Assembly: GCA_002794735.1 (NCBI GenBank)
Contig: NBAZ01000001.1
Span: 3,630,993-3,694,992, forward strand
DNA length: 64,000 nt
Source of the DNA: Pyrrhoderma lamaoense
Lineage: Eukaryota; Basidiomycota; Agaricomycetes; Hymenochaetales; Hymenochaetaceae
Direction: 5' to 3'
Below the pieces are notes generated by a model that had not been told where the DNA came from, did no database searches, and saw nothing but the letters and a program-made list of their open reading frames with translations. Each line of letters opens with the position of its first letter. The first letter of the stretch is position 1. Shown piece after piece: positions 40,919-53,667 of this stretch. Made by a program: the position numbers and the translations under genes.

Positions 40919-42878
40919 ATGGCGGGAATGGGTCAAACACCAGTGTTCGTTATGAGTGAGTACCTCCTTCAAACATGCTGTTATATACTTTCTGAAGTGT
41001 CGTAGATGCCGCCCAGAGCGGCAATCCGGTCGCAAGGCGCAAATTTCTAATATCACAGCTGCGAAAGTATGTCTACGTATACCATACCAACCCTGAGTAC
41101 TTCATGAATATATTTCAATCTTTCAGACAGTTGCAGATGTGATAAGGACGTGTCTGGGCCAAAAGCTATGCTTAAAATGATTCTCGATCCGATGGGCGGT
41201 ATTCTGTGAGTTTCATCTTGCTGAATAGTTACTACTAGATTCCTCATATGTCATCCAGATTGACAAACGATGGTAATGCGATACTCCGAGAGATAGAAGT
41301 TGCGCACCCAGCTGCAAAAAATATGATTGAACTAAGTAGAACGCAAGATGAAGAGTGTGGAGATGGGACGACAAGTGTCATTATCCTTGGTACGTCTAGC
41401 ACACATCCAGTGTTAAAGTCTTGAACTGATCATCTATCAGCTGGTGAAATCCTTGCACAGTCTCTTCAACCCCTAGAACGTAACATTCACCCTGTTGTCA
41501 TTATCTCTGCCTTCAACAAGGCACTTAAAGAAGCACTCGAGGTTATTGAGCGAATCTCCGTTCCTATAGACACATCGAATGACGAAGCTATGCTCGCACT
41601 CATCAAGACTTCCATTGGAACTAAATTCGTTGTACGATGGTCTGACCTTATGTGTCGCTCGCTCTCAATGCCGTTCGGACTGTTGCACAAAATGATGCAG
41701 GTATAACGACAGTAGACATCAAACGATATGCACGTGTCGAAAAGATCCCTGGAGGTGAAATAGAAGAGTCTCGTGTATTGAGTGGGGTAATGCTCAACAA
41801 AGATATCACGCATCCCAAAATGCGTCGAAGGATTGAACATCCGCGCATCATCCTTCTTGATTGCCCATTGGAATACAAGAAGGGAGAAAGTCAAACCAAC
41901 ATCGAAATTTCGAAGGAAGAGGACTGGAATCGCGTGCTTGAAATAGAGGAAGAACAAATCAAAGCATTATGCGATAAGCTTATTGAATTTAAGCCCGATT
42001 TAATTTTCACAGAGAAAGGCGTGTCTGACCTTGCTCAGCATTTCTTATTGAAAGCAAATATTACGCTATTCGGCGTGTGCGGAAATCAGATAACAACCGT
42101 ATCGCGCGGGCGGTTGGTGCTACTATCGTAAATCGTGTTGAAGACCTTCGTAGCTCGGACGTTGGGACTAAGTGTGGATTATTCCACGTCGAAAAGATTG
42201 GAGACGAATATTTCACGTTCTTAACGGAATGCGAAACGCCAAAAGCCTGCACTATTTTACTGCGAGGCCCATCTAAAGATGTCTTGAACGAAATTGATAG
42301 AAACTTAGCGGATGCTATGTCTGTTGCTCGCAACGTAGTCTTCAATCCTCGACTTGCCCTGGTGGAGGTGCTACAGAAATGGCAATAAGTGTCACCCTTC
42401 AGGCGAAAGCACGTAGTATCACAGGAGTTGAAGGTTTACCGTTCCGTGCAGTTGCAGACGCCATGGAAGTTATTCCAAGAACACTCGTGCAGAACGCCGG
42501 TGGTAATGCGATTCGTGTCCTAACTGAACTCAGGGTCTGTAACAACATAGTCTAATCGTTTACTATCTACTAATGACTTCTGCTCTGCAGGCTAAACATG
42601 CTTCTGGAGATAATTCTTGGGGTATCAATGGTGACACAGGAAAAATTGCTGATATGAAAACATATAATCTCTATGAATCTGCTAGTGTTAAGGTTAGTGA
42701 TCCGTTGTTTCGAAATGGTAATCTTGTTGTTAAACACGATATATATTCTTAGATCCAAATCTTGAAAACTGCCATTGAGGCTGCACGTATGCTTCTGCGT
42801 GTGGATGACGTAGTCCAAGCCGTCCGAAAAGAAAGGCAACAAGAACAAGGTCCACCTCCAGAAGAAATGGAAGGGTAA
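40919..42878 (+). CDS. CCT3: Chaperonin TCP-1/CCT subunit gamma
   Basis: One of eight subunits of the cytosolic CCT/TRiC ring that folds actin, tubulin and WD40 proteins with ATP. Starts [13 protein letters not shown]. Group II chaperonin signatures are all present: [59 protein letters not shown] (nucleotide loop GDGTT), [40 protein letters not shown] (typical of CCT3) and [20 protein letters not shown] with GGNAIR. It ends [17 protein letters not shown]. Four single-base deletions disturb the frame: at the C run 41012-41014, at about 41655, at 42065 (TACGCTATTCGG, one G missing) and at the C run 42357-42359 (one C missing, [14 protein letters not shown] expected). In an essential gene these are almost surely sequence errors. 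Confidence 0.95.
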
Positions 42879-43010
42879 ATAGTTACGATACGTGACATCG
42901 GGGTGTAGTATGTGCAGTACTCATAAAAACTTGTAATAATGAATCATCCATTTGCTTTCAAACTATGACAAGAAAAATACATGACTGTGTACGACCTTAG
43001 CCCGTGCTAA

Positions 43011-43743
43011 TCAATCTCTCTTTATAAAAGGCGTGAACCGTGCAATTATCTTCTCCCTCTCTTCAATGGTCTCGTCGGCGAAGAGCTCAGCCAGCCCTTG
43101 AAGTGACAGATATTGATGGTCCTCATACTGGAATCCTGGAACAACAACTTCTGTGATAAGACAGCCAACTTTATCAGCCTTCTCGGTATTGAATATCCCA
43201 TCCGATGTCGGGAGTTTTCGATCCTCTGGAAGAAGTCGAGACATCTTCCATACTCCTGATCCTACAAATAGCTGTCGTGTCTCTCCTGCTTCTGTGTTCA
43301 TTCCTAGTATTTTAGTTTCGATCTTCGCCGGTTTTCCGTTAACGCCTGGGGTGATTATCGTATATTCTGCTCTTCCTTGATGTAAGATATGATGAATCTT
43401 GTCATATATTGTGCTTTAAGTCAGCCCTCGGAATATGAGAATGGGATAATATGACAATGAAAGAGGTAGTTACTATTGATTTATTCATGTGGATAAACCC
43501 AAAGGGGCTATCATATGTTAGAAGATAGTATATCGTAGTTGCGAGATTTCGAGGAAACATATCTTGAAGGGAACGTTATTAGCTAGACTATAAGTATCGA
43601 AGAGCCTGTATATAATCACCGGCATAAGGGGATGGTATGAGTTTGGCTTGGCGATCAGTCTCTACGAAATATCCACCCTCCGGACATTTTTGCAGCGACA
43701 AAGAAGAGATCAAGTCTTTATTCCCTGTGGGATAATTCTCCAT
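43011..43743 (-). CDS. DUF985 cupin-fold protein
   Basis: Single-domain cupin of the DUF985 (Cupin_5) family. Starts at 43743 with MENYPTGNKDLISSLSLQKC, followed by PEGGYFVETDRQAKLIPSP, ATTIYYLLTYDSPFGFIHM, KIHHILHQGRAEYTIITPGV, KIETKILGMNTEAGETRQLF and FQYEDHQYLSLQGLAEL. This is the family's complete conserved order (EGGYF-ET, FHM-like strand, HQGRAEY, DHQYLxLxxLxEL), interrupted by two or three short introns. Metal binding and sugar or nucleotide-sugar chemistry have been suggested for cupins of this kind, but no reaction is established for the eukaryotic members. It converges on CCT3 with 132 bp between stop codons. Confidence 0.85.
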
Positions 43744-44185
43744 TTTAGTTGAGTATATAGTCCTGAGAGTCCGAAGATAGCGAAAGCTTTATATACAATT
43801 TTTCTTTATCAATTATCTGAGATAAAGCCAGCCGCACACGGTCAAACACGGATTACTGAAACATATTCATATATGGGTTGAGATCCATCTATGATTTGAA
43901 CAATTTAGAGTTGTAAGATTAATTCTGCATAAAAGCGATTCTACTTCAGTATTCAAACGTAATGTAAAACAGATTTGAATTATGAAGGGAGGAAAAGGGT
44001 AAGAAAGCGAGATAAAGTATTTGTATCTTAGGAGAACAGTGAGACGATACACAGTCACACCAAGAAGCATCACAATAATTGTAATAAGTAGTTATATACA
44101 CCAGCAGATAAGAATTGATTATGAATTGGTAAAATGATAACTTATTTTGATAGAAAGCAAGAAAATTATTTTATGACCCGATCTA
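43744..44185. other. Intergenic region, DUF985 gene / tRNA-Ile
   Basis: About 440 bp of AT-rich sequence upstream of the DUF985 gene and downstream of the tRNA. Short minus-strand open frames have no family features. Confidence 0.45.
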
Positions 44186-44259
44186 TGGCCCGTACGGGGG
44201 TCGAACCCGCGACCTTGGCGTTATTAGCACCACGCTCTAACCAACTGAGCTAACCGGCC
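44186..44259 (-). tRNA. trnI-AAU: tRNA-Ile (anticodon AAU)
   Basis: A 74-nt cloverleaf on the minus strand: acceptor arm GGCCGGT...ACGGGCC with discriminator A, D-arm GCTCAGTTGGTTAGAGC, anticodon loop CTAATAA (AAT, read as IAU after modification), and T-arm GCGGG-TTCGACC-CCCGT containing both internal promoter boxes. There is no intron and no encoded CCA. The acceptor pair 5-68 is a G-G mismatch, which is also found in other eukaryotic tRNA-Ile(AAU) genes and so does not suggest a pseudogene. Downstream on the minus strand (about 44150-44172) the sequence has T-rich stretches able to stop RNA polymerase III. Confidence 0.97.
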
Positions 44260-44649
44260 ATGAAAATTTTAAAATAATTTTACTACTGATACGTACCGCC
44301 TTATTCCAAACACTGTATCAGTTTATTCGTTTTCGCCATAAACTATAAAAATCACACACAGTATTTTTGAATATATTGTCATGAAAGAAAGTTCTAAGTA
44401 TTACATTTATGGTTTTGGAGCTGAAATTAGTAAATTAGATTATATGCAATGTATCGCTCTCACATCCGAACTATGAAAATCTATTTATACAAAAAGATAA
44501 GTCATCCAGTTTGTCTAAACTTAAAACGCCTAAGAGGACTTAATCATAGGAGTCCAATGAGGTCAGCCACAAACAAAGCATACTAGAGGAGGTTTTAGCA
44601 AGTACGCTAAGAAGGATGTTGTGAAATGAAACCAATTGGCTTATACAGG
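44260..44649. other. Intergenic region, tRNA-Ile / DUS1
   Basis: About 390 bp holding the tRNA 5' flank and DUS1 3' flank. I see nothing else. Confidence 0.45.
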
Positions 44650-46364
44650 TCATAACTCGTTACTCTTAGTATCTCCGAGTACCTGCACTTCTACCGCGTC
44701 AATTTGCTTGACTTTTTGAAGGGCGCACCCCTTTCTTGGAGCCGCGGGTCTAAAATAAGGTTGTGCCAACCAGTAAGGTAGTATTTTAAGCCCTGTTACT
44801 TCATCCTTTCGTACAAGATCGCTTAACGATATTTCCCCATTCTTCACTTTGGCCACATCGGGAGCTGACCGACGTTCCATCTCAACAACAATCTCCTCAT
44901 ACTCGCAAAGAACGTCATCCCAAGTCATTTTTTCTTTTTTCGAGTGTATCCCGACTTTGCCAAGTTGTTCTCGCAGATCTGTGTGTATCCCTAACGCTGG
45001 TCGAAGTAATTTGAAAAGATGACCTTTTACTGCGCTTCCAGACGTAGGAGTTTTCAGTTTTCGAACGATGTCAAGATATTCGAGTGCAAGGGATGAAGAA
45101 CTAAGATATACACCTTTGTCCGTATCCTGGGAAGAAACATCCTCATCTGTGTCTCGAGAACCAAAAACAAAGAATTCATCGATTGACCGTGAGTTTTGAA
45201 TTGGTAGAGTATCATTGGGGCTAACTCAGCCTGAGTTACTGCTCTTTTTTGGAGTTGAGCGGACAACATTCTAGAACCAAGTAGTACAGTCGGATTATAT
45301 AGATTTCCTTCAGCAGTCATTACTGCATCCGCTCCCGTGGCGCTAAGACATCTCCCAATGTCTTCGTAGTATAAGATATTACCATTCGCAAAAACCGGAA
45401 CAGAAACTGCCTCTTTGACCGCTTTGATTTTGTCCCAGTCTGCCAAGCCCTACATTAAAAATTAGATTTAAGAATAGGCAGCTGGGCACAGAGTTAATGA
45501 AATTGCTAACCGTATTATGTCCTCGCTGTTCTCGCGTTCTCCCATGACATGTAAGTATTTGAGCACCAGCACGTTCCATCATTTTAGCGTATTTAACGGT
45601 TTTCTCGATTGTTGGAAAAACCCGAAACTTGGCGGTAACAGGTATTGATAGATTCGTGTGTAGGATATTAACTTTTTTTGTTCCAGGTGTTAGATATAGA
45701 ATCAAAAACTCGAGATATAGAAAGATGAAGACTTACTGAGTTTGTAGACCAAGTCCCAATCGTCCTGAAGAAAACTTCCATAATGTCCTCGCCTAGCTAT
45801 GTCTTGAGGGCAGCCGAAGTTTATATCAACAGCATCGCAATGATCTTCTACGAGTTTTGCAGCTTTTAGTAAGGAATCGGGATCATTCGCAGCAAACTGG
45901 ACGATGAGTGGGCGGTCAATAGGGCCACCTTCTTCACCATGTATGAAATTGAAGGCCTGTTCTTTGTAGTTTTTGTGCTTATCTTCCGAGAACATCTAGA
46001 CAGGAGCCGTCAAGACGCAATCTCCTAAAGAGAAGGGAGATTCTCAACTCACTCGGGCACTAATCATTGGAGTATAAATAAGCTGTTATAAACAGGACCT
46101 TCAGACATTGTGTGACTGAGGTAGAGTTGAAATCTTGCGAGCTCACCTGAGCACCGTATCTCCGAGAAAGAATCCTCCAAGGCTAGTCAAAGGTGATGAA
46201 TGAGGATTAGTACCGAAAGCATAAGAAAGAAGACGAACAAGTTCACTTTGCTCAACCATGGGTGCTACCACAAGCTTTGGACTACCGAGGATGTCTTTAT
46301 AGAAGTCATTTCCACCAATTTTCCTTCGCTTCTTTCTATGTTCATCGCAGAGGACTTCCTGCAT
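44650..46364 (-). CDS. DUS1: tRNA-dihydrouridine synthase Dus1 (D16/D17)
   Basis: FMN enzyme that reduces uridines 16 and 17 in the D-loop of cytosolic tRNAs using NADPH. Start at 46364 ([20 protein letters not shown]). Domain landmarks: [18 protein letters not shown] (FMN-binding start of the barrel), [40 protein letters not shown] (with the catalytic cysteine in GCPQ), [57 protein letters not shown] and [15 protein letters not shown], then the Dus1-type C-terminal helical part ([41 protein letters not shown]). The frame slips at 45215-45216, where AAA of the coding strand has become AA after LAPND; the rest then reads [20 protein letters not shown]. Confidence 0.92.
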
Positions 46365-46761
46365 TGTCGAGTACCGCGACAAGTGCAGTCTAGATCCTGA
46401 TGTACGTGAGAACCGTAGAACTTGCAGGATAGACAGTTTGACTACTATACTTGGATCTGAGAGTAGAAATTAAGAAATTTACAGATATGATGTAATAAAA
46501 CTTTAAAAAGATGCTGACTAATATTCAGAGTTGAGAAGTTATGAGTACTCATCTTTCGTCTACTTTCTCACAACAAACGTATCAAAATCTTGTCTTAGAT
46601 CTCATGAAATAAAGATGCGTCCCCTACGTCTTTAATAATATATATATGTATCTATTAATATGTTATAGTAACTATTTGACGATTAACTGTTTGATTACCA
46701 CAATACATCTAGATTACGAGATGTAAGCATAATACCCTAAATCATAGCTTATTACTGTCAT
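46365..46761. other. Upstream region of DUS1
   Basis: About 400 bp of AT-rich sequence with a TATATATATGTAT tract near 46640, lying between the DUS1 start and the end of the second expansin-like gene. No gene seen. Confidence 0.45.
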
Positions 46762-47589
46762 TTAGACGAAATTCCAGGTTGCACTCAAAACACCTTGACT
46801 AAGGGAGCAAAGTGTTTAAAGAGACCTTCCGTAAGATCAAGTCCTCCATAGGGACATCCAGGACACTGCAAAAGTTCTCAGAAGGTACTATCAGAGTTAA
46901 CAATACTTTGGAACCAACCTTGTCAACAATCTGTGCGTTGGCAGTCTTGCCTTTATATTTAATTTGAATCTTCTTAAAGCAGTTGGGACCTGGGTAACCG
47001 TTTCCAAATTGCTGAAAAGAAACTATTGTTAAAGTAGTTAAGGTGCGTGATTAAACACAAAGAACGCACAGCACCGTTGAGGGCAACAACCTAAGGCAAT
47101 CATATGTGAATCAAGAAGAAAGTTATTGCTTGAAAATTACTCACAAAGTCGGATGGGCTATATCTTTTCCCACAGGCGGTACTAGAGTACGATACTCTCA
47201 ATATTATAGAACTAGACCAAGCGCCAATATACGACTTACACTCCCGTCCTGATGTCGTACCAAGTCATCCGAGCATTGTCAATTCGCTTCTCAAATTCTT
47301 TAAGTGGTACTGTCGAGTTGTCCGTGATCAGTGCACTATGTTGTTCAAGGGGATGAAGTGAATTAGGGCTCAATCGGAGAGACGTCAAGGTATCAACAAT
47401 AACCCACCTTGATGTCGGAATAGGAATCTCTGTAGAGAGAGATACTCCTATATCAGATGCACTCAATGTGATAGTCGATGTACTATTGGGGAGAGACAGA
47501 GAGCTATTGGATGATACTGGTGTCGCAGAGATCATTAAAGAGTTAAGCCCTGCTAAAGCAAGGAAACCAAGAAGCGAGAAGAACTTCAT
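46762..47589 (-). CDS. Second secreted double-psi beta-barrel (expansin/barwin-like) protein
   Basis: Starts MKFFSLLGFLALAGLNSLMI (signal peptide), then a Ser/Thr-rich linker of about 85 residues, then the barrel: RMTWYDIRTGV, and after introns FGNGYPGPNCFKKIQIKYKG, TANAQIVDK and CPGCPYGGLDLTEGLFKHFA. It belongs to the same fold as the protein at 24585-25532, but here the linker is N-terminal and the domain is last. One base appears missing in FAPL(S)QGV near 46797. As read, the protein ends at a TGA at 46785; with the base restored it runs through LSATWNFV to the TAA at 46762. Likely secreted to the wall; substrate unknown. Confidence 0.8.
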
Positions 47590-48339
47590 ATTATCTATCC
47601 TGTGTCGAGATCGGAGGCTTGAAAGTGCTTTGTGTGATAATGAAGTGATAACAACTTCCGGGCCCTTTTATACTGTGAAACCAGGAGCTAAGTCCAGCTC
47701 AGATGGAAGACCGGGCATTTGTAAGTAATGGACATTGCCATAATGTTTCATGGAGAATATGCAATAGCGACTCGTGCTAACAAGCCAGAACGAGCTAGAG
47801 AGTGAAAAAATAAAAATAAAAAACGCACTATTGAGAGAGAAATGCAGCGGTAAGGTGTTACAAACTTCAAATCATCTCTTGACTAGTAGTTAGAAAGACT
47901 AGTTGAAACAGCTTTTTCTCCCTTAAAGTGTTGTTTATTTTTGTTGAATTTTTGCAATGAAAGCTGCTGCCATATGTTCTCTTCTAATTTATAAGGTGGC
48001 CACACAAGTCTACGAAGAGTTTAAGGCTTTAGCATGAGAGAGATAGAATAATTAGTAATATACTTTCTTGGGGTCTTTTATATAGTGAAACGATGTCGAT
48101 TGTTTGTAACCAAGGGCTGAAACACAAACTCTCTAGTTAGACTAAGGCTATCTAACGTATTTGAAATCACAGATTTGTTAGTAAAGTTTTGAGTATTTGT
48201 GGACATGCTAAAGTTATAGTAATGCACGATGAAAAATGTTTTTTTTTTTGGCTTGCTACACAGAAAAATAAGCGTGACTAAAATTACATTGGCTTTGTAA
48301 TCGAAAACATCTGGAAATTATATCTCATCATCCATCGTA
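47590..48339. other. Intergenic region, expansin-like gene / Ppo oxygenase
   Basis: About 750 bp with the promoter of the expansin-like gene on the left and the oxygenase 3' end on the right. No coding signal was found apart from the possible alternative oxygenase C-terminus discussed in that entry. Confidence 0.45.
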
Positions 48340-51300
48340 CTAGCAAGAAGAGTAAGTATTACGAAGACAATTGTGATTCCAGACCAAAGTACATACCACA
48401 ACGTACAAGGACCCGGGCCAGGGGCTCACGTCACCAGTGCTCGTTAAGTACATCTTATTGTCGGTCTGAAAACGTGGAAAACGATATTTTAAATTACATG
48501 ATTGTATAGTGATACGTATCACTGAACGTACCTGGAATTGATTGAGATTCAAACTAGCACAGACGCCAGTGGGACCTGGAGCGCGCCTAAGGTTAGGAAG
48601 CGTGAAAATAACCTTAATAATTTCGGGAATTGTGTCGGCGGCAAAGTCAACCCCCGGGCAATTGTGGAAGCCGGCACCCTGTAGCTGATATGACTCCTTT
48701 TTGCGAGTCGGGTCTACAGTTGTTGGATTTGGGAAGTCTGCAGGCTGTTATAGGAGATTATCATTTCAATAACTTTGATAGATAGTAGGAAACTATTGCG
48801 ATCTCACGTTCAGATTAGCATTTTTGAAGCTGGCAAACAAGAGGTCCCCAGCCTGTACCTTCAAGGGCTCAAATCCGTCCCCTTGAGGCACTGTAGCATC
48901 CGCAACAGCTGCACGGAACAGCCCACCAAATTGTGGATTCAACCTCATGGCTTCACGGACGTAGCCCTTAAGTAGTTCTGCAGATTGTGCATCATTCTTT
49001 TGGCAGAGATCGATGAGTGCTTTGCGCTCTGCCGCACGATCTTCTGCAAGATAAAAGTCGACAACTTGGGCGACGGCTTGGGCATAGTTTACGGAGGAGC
49101 CTACTGCGAGCCCGATGACGCAAGCAACAAGGTCACGAGTGGAGCGTTTAGTCGCTGCAAGACGAGACAGGAAATCGTGGTAATCCTTTTTTACGTTTGT
49201 CTGTCCTAGTACGTCTTGAACGACACCCTTACCAACGGATAGTATTCCAGCAATAGGATTCTTTATTTACAATCATAATGTTTGTAAGTTATGTAGATCG
49301 TTGGTGAGAATTTCACTTACGGACGCAGCCAGGGGGGCAGCCTCTTGAAGGCCTTGTTGAATGAATCCGTTCACGATCTTTGATATTTGTAAAGCGCCCG
49401 ACCGCAAAGCCCAGCCATGTTCCGGCGCAATGTTCTCGAAAACGCACATGAACAGTACCGTAAGCATGTCATAAACTTCTTGCTCCGTAAAGATACCTTT
49501 GGGTAGTGAAGCCGTTTTCAAAGGAATACCACACTAACCCACATTAACACCACTAGAGGGGAGTAAAAAATATCAGAACTTACTAATTTGTCTGCAGCCC
49601 AGTGGACAGAAACTAAGTTAATGACGTTCTTTACTATATCGACCCGTTTTCCCGGAATGCCGTCGAATCCAATGCTCTTCTCTTTTATAAGATCGATAGT
49701 CGTCTGCTTGTACCAGCTCACGAAATCTTTGACCGTCTGTTGATCTGGGAATAGCGCATGCCAAACCATTGCAAGATCCGTATCGTGTTTCTTCTTATCA
49801 TCAAAGTTCAACAAAAAGCCGTACCCGTTGGTGAGCATCTCCATGTCGGCGGTATAGATTTGATGGAACCTTTGGAAATCATCAAAAACGTATCGAATAC
49901 CTGTCAAGGTGTTCAGAACTTTTGGAATAGGTGTTGCCTTGGGCGAGAATAATCGTATTTATCCGCGATTCCTAAGTTGGTGAGGTTCTTACGCGTGACC
50001 TCAGGTGTGAAGAATGGGAACAACCCGTACACGCTGCTCTAAAGCGGATCGATGAGTCTATGACGGAGAGAAGTACTTTAGTCAACTTACAGCAGGATAG
50101 TGTCTAGGCAAATGACGCATAAGAAGCTTCGGCAATGCTGCTCCAAAAGCACCGTTGTTCGGGTCTCGTACGCAGTCCTGGAAACCCCATGAAGTCAAGT
50201 TTCCAGGTGTGTAATCGTGGGTGAAGTATCTGTCTCCACGAACAAGAGCAATCGCATCTGCTAATATAGCTCGGGTCATTGTGTAACCACAACAGATACC
50301 ACTTCCAGGACCGAGAGCCATGCAATCTTCTGCCTGCAATCCTGGGTAAAGCTCGAGATTATCGATATGTCCATACAGTTTCTCGGCCTCTCTTGCGATA
50401 ACGGGATCAGAGCTCCATTCTTTAAATGACTCAAACTTCTTCAGTCCCAGGAACCCACGGAACTCGTTCATGGTACAAACACCCCAGGCTCGTGCCTGCT
50501 GCATACCAAGAATCTCGACAATACGCAATGCAGCTGGAATACCCCGAGCACGATACGCGCCCGCTACCTTCTCGGTCGCATCTTGAAGAATTTTTGCAAG
50601 GTCATCATCTGCGAACGTACCATCTTGTTGTCGCTTTATTCTAGTTGTTTAATTTGTATTAGATGATAGATTATGGAGACAGTTGTATTAACCACACACC
50701 CTCCAAATTCTCGCTTCTTAGGGTCGGGCTCAACATTCCTAAATGCCGCGACGGCCCCGGTTTTGAAGTCGTTCAAGTCAAGTTGATCAAGACTCTTCCC
50801 TGTAACAGCGAAGACACTACCAAGCTCCTCTTCAGTCCACTTAATGTCGCTCTCAGCGGTAGTCGCATGCCAGCGATACAAGACGTTAAATTCGGCTGAT
50901 ACATGATTTCCCTGACCTCTGCTAATCTTTTCTCCTGCTTGAGTCGTGATTGGGTCAAATGGATTCATACTCCAAGTACAACCGTCTCGACCGAGTCCAA
51001 GGAATCCACTGACATAGTCACCTGATGTCAAAGACTCGGATGAGCGGATTCACAGTTTAAGAGAGGATATAAGTGAACAGACCGAAAATTAGAGCCATAA
51101 AATGCCCGCAGTTGACTAAGCGAGCGGTTTGAAAGATCTCCTCATCTTGCTGAGCACGCTTAGCAGGGTCCTCTGGAGGAGGGTCGCTCCATCTACCTCG
51201 TTCATTAATCTTTAAAAGCATATTGGCTATATACTACAGGAGTAAAACGAATGTTAGAAGAGTACCGGTCCACAGTGCATTTGGACTCACGTTGTGATTG

Positions 51301-52281
51301 CGACTGAAAATTACGAGGAGAGCACTTGCAGCAGAGGGCACGAAGAAAAGCCGTTCTTCACTGAACGTATCAGGATAAAGAAGACCTCTTCCGAGTGCCT
51401 TGTTTCGGACTTGATCCTGAGTCTGCTGATTGTATCCATAGAGGGGAGAGAGATCAAGGTAAGAGGTTGTGTTATTTATGGTCGGATTAGCGAGGTCTGT
51501 CCTGAAGAGACTGTGCGTGACAAGCGAAGCAAATGCAAAGGTCAAGGAAGAGTTTCCACCTGGATGAGGTTTGAACTAATTAAGTGATTATCAAATTCAG
51601 TTGCTGACTAATATTTTTTGATATAAACGCTACTTACGTCGCGAGCTTTGAGTATAGTGTCGAAGACCAAACCCGGATCAGGAAGCATATTCGTCGGGAG
51701 CGGGTGCTTGCTCTGAACGGAACGAGCGTAAGGGAGACCTGCTTTTCCGAGCCAAGGCATCGCTGGGTTATTTCCACTTCCATCAGCACTCCTGAATACG
51801 TATTCCGGACCAATGTATGTCGGAGGAGGATGTGTGAGTGTGTTGTATAGTACAGCAATGGCTTCATCATTTAACGTGTCCTGAAGCTTTCCGGGAGGAA
51901 GCTTGGTGATTGTACTTAATGCAGTCGTGAAGAAGCCTTTGCGGTCATCAATAGCATCTTTGTTCTTCAAGAAATCAAGAATGCCTGCTGCAGCGCTTGG
52001 GTCGACAACTGGGCCACGGCCAATAGCTCCTTGAACACCAGAGACTAACGAGTAGATGCGGGAATGAGAGTCAGTTGATGCACTTTTCTCCCCGGCCGAC
52101 AGGGCCTCTATGTCATAGTGACCATCAGGAGCGGTGGGGAGTGGACGACTCGACAGATACGTAAGCTCAGCGTCCGACTATTTGATATCAATAATCAGAA
52201 TTGATATCAGTGAAAGAGAAGCGGATCAGTACTTACAACAAGCACTGTTTGTGTAAGATCAACTGGTAGCTTTACTCCCAT
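48340..52281 (-). CDS. Psi factor-producing oxygenase (linoleate dioxygenase-P450 fusion)
   Basis: Two-domain oxylipin enzyme. The N-terminal haem peroxidase-like dioxygenase has FASLVTHSLFRTD (distal His, about 51500), TTSYLDLSPLYGYNQQTQD, SRNHNYIANMLLKIN (about 51290) and FNVLYRWHATTAESDIKW (about 50850, with the catalytic Tyr and proximal His in YRWH). The C-terminal P450 domain has the ExxR-type motif VREAMRLNPQFGGLF (about 48950) and the haem-thiolate loop GAGFHNCPGVDFAAD (about 48680). Ppo enzymes oxidise linoleic acid to 8-hydroperoxide and then rearrange it to diols that control sporulation. The I-helix equivalent reads VGSSVNYAQAVAQVVDFYL, keeping Asn and Gln in the area used for rearrangement in linoleate diol synthases. 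Start at 52281 (MGVKLPVDLTQTVLV). The C-terminus is uncertain: as read it stops at 48340, while a one-base shift gives a hydrophobic end stopping at 48317. Confidence 0.9.
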
Positions 52282-53667
52282 CACTGAAGAGGGATAGTGA
52301 GTAAATGAGAATGAAAGTTTTGGAGAATGGATTCAAGAGGGCAATCATCTGGTAGTCTTTTATATGTTTTGGCGTTCTTGGACTCGTGGCAAGCAGCATC
52401 GCTCCATTGTCTATGGCGTTAACACACGGAGTAAGCTTACTCTTGCATCCAACTTACTCTTTACGGATCAGCAATTGTCGAATATGACATAACTTTATTT
52501 GACTAGATCCGCTATTGTACTTCACGGGAACCCTTCATAACCTGACAGGTTTGGGGTTGCGGTATACGTCAAGTCGTCGACAGTGGAAACTCCATCTTGG
52601 AAGCACTCTCCCCAACTGACTGAGTTCCTCGTGTATGTGGCACGAGGACTAGAGAAAAACCAATCAATGTCCTTCAATAACAGATCCAAGCTTCCAGGTA
52701 GTTGTGAGACGTATTCGAAATCCTGCGTCCATACTTTCGATGATCAAAATACAAGATCTCATCTATCTTGGACTAAAATCAGATATGATTTTGACTCCAT
52801 CATATTCCCCGAGCTTGCATCTAGGCCTGATGGCCCTTGTTCGGCCCAATAAACTTCCCAGTAGCTCTATATTTTAAACCCAGTAATTACTTCTAATCGG
52901 ACCTCATTGTACTTCGGTGCCTCACAGATAAGTGGCTCGTATTCAAACGTCAGTGAAGCTTTCACCTCGATTTTTTCCGGAGTGGCAAATCAACTGTTCA
53001 TCTCTAAACCGTTTTTAATGTATTTCTGCCTTCCATCAAGTTACATGTAAATACCGAAACTCTGAGCATCTTACGATGCAAGTATATACCACAGATATGA
53101 GCGTCTACTTTCTGACTGAAAAAAAAAACATCGATATATAGCGGATTTCATTTCAGACTAATCTAGCCCCCAAAGGCAGTGACCCCTGAACATGCTTATA
53201 TGTGACTCTCCTTCAAGCCTTCTTGTTTCGTAGACCCTCATGTTCGGAATATAACAATTGAAATAATAACGAAGCACTCCCATATAGCATGGAAGACTCA
53301 TGTTCATATGTATAAACATGCAAGGACATCGAAATATGTAAAGATGTTGCTTATATTCTTTATTGTCGGATTCTCGGAGCTCCTGGGCTATTTTCTTGTT
53401 TACCCGCCTCTTGATGATACACAAGGTTTATTCATAAACATGATATACATTTTTATCCGGTAATAGTACAAGAAAGTCATAGCGACATAGCAAAGATCGA
53501 GGAGAAAGTCTCTTTCAAGATATCATTTTTGAAAAGCGACGCTTTATATCCCAATTGAATATGTAATTGGTACAGAGCGGAAATACTCATGCCTTTGGAT
53601 CCTTAAAGGTGGGGAACTAATTGCGTAGTTATCAGTATTACGTAGGACTCGGGTTTGTAGTTAATGA
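52282..53667. other. Gene-poor interval between Ppo oxygenase and DUF6534 gene
   Basis: About 1.4 kb. Open frames at 52583-52852 (+) and 53158-53424 (-) lack any known family pattern and I do not call them. The oxygenase promoter lies at the left edge. Confidence 0.45.

Noticed and set aside
44186..44259. tRNA-Ile as a damaged gene because of a G-G acceptor mismatch
   Set aside because: The same mismatch is typical of eukaryotic tRNA-Ile(AAU), and all other arms pair well.
52583..52852. 89-codon plus-strand frame upstream of the oxygenase
   Set aside because: No recognisable family, no splice neighbours, and composition like the surrounding intergenic DNA.
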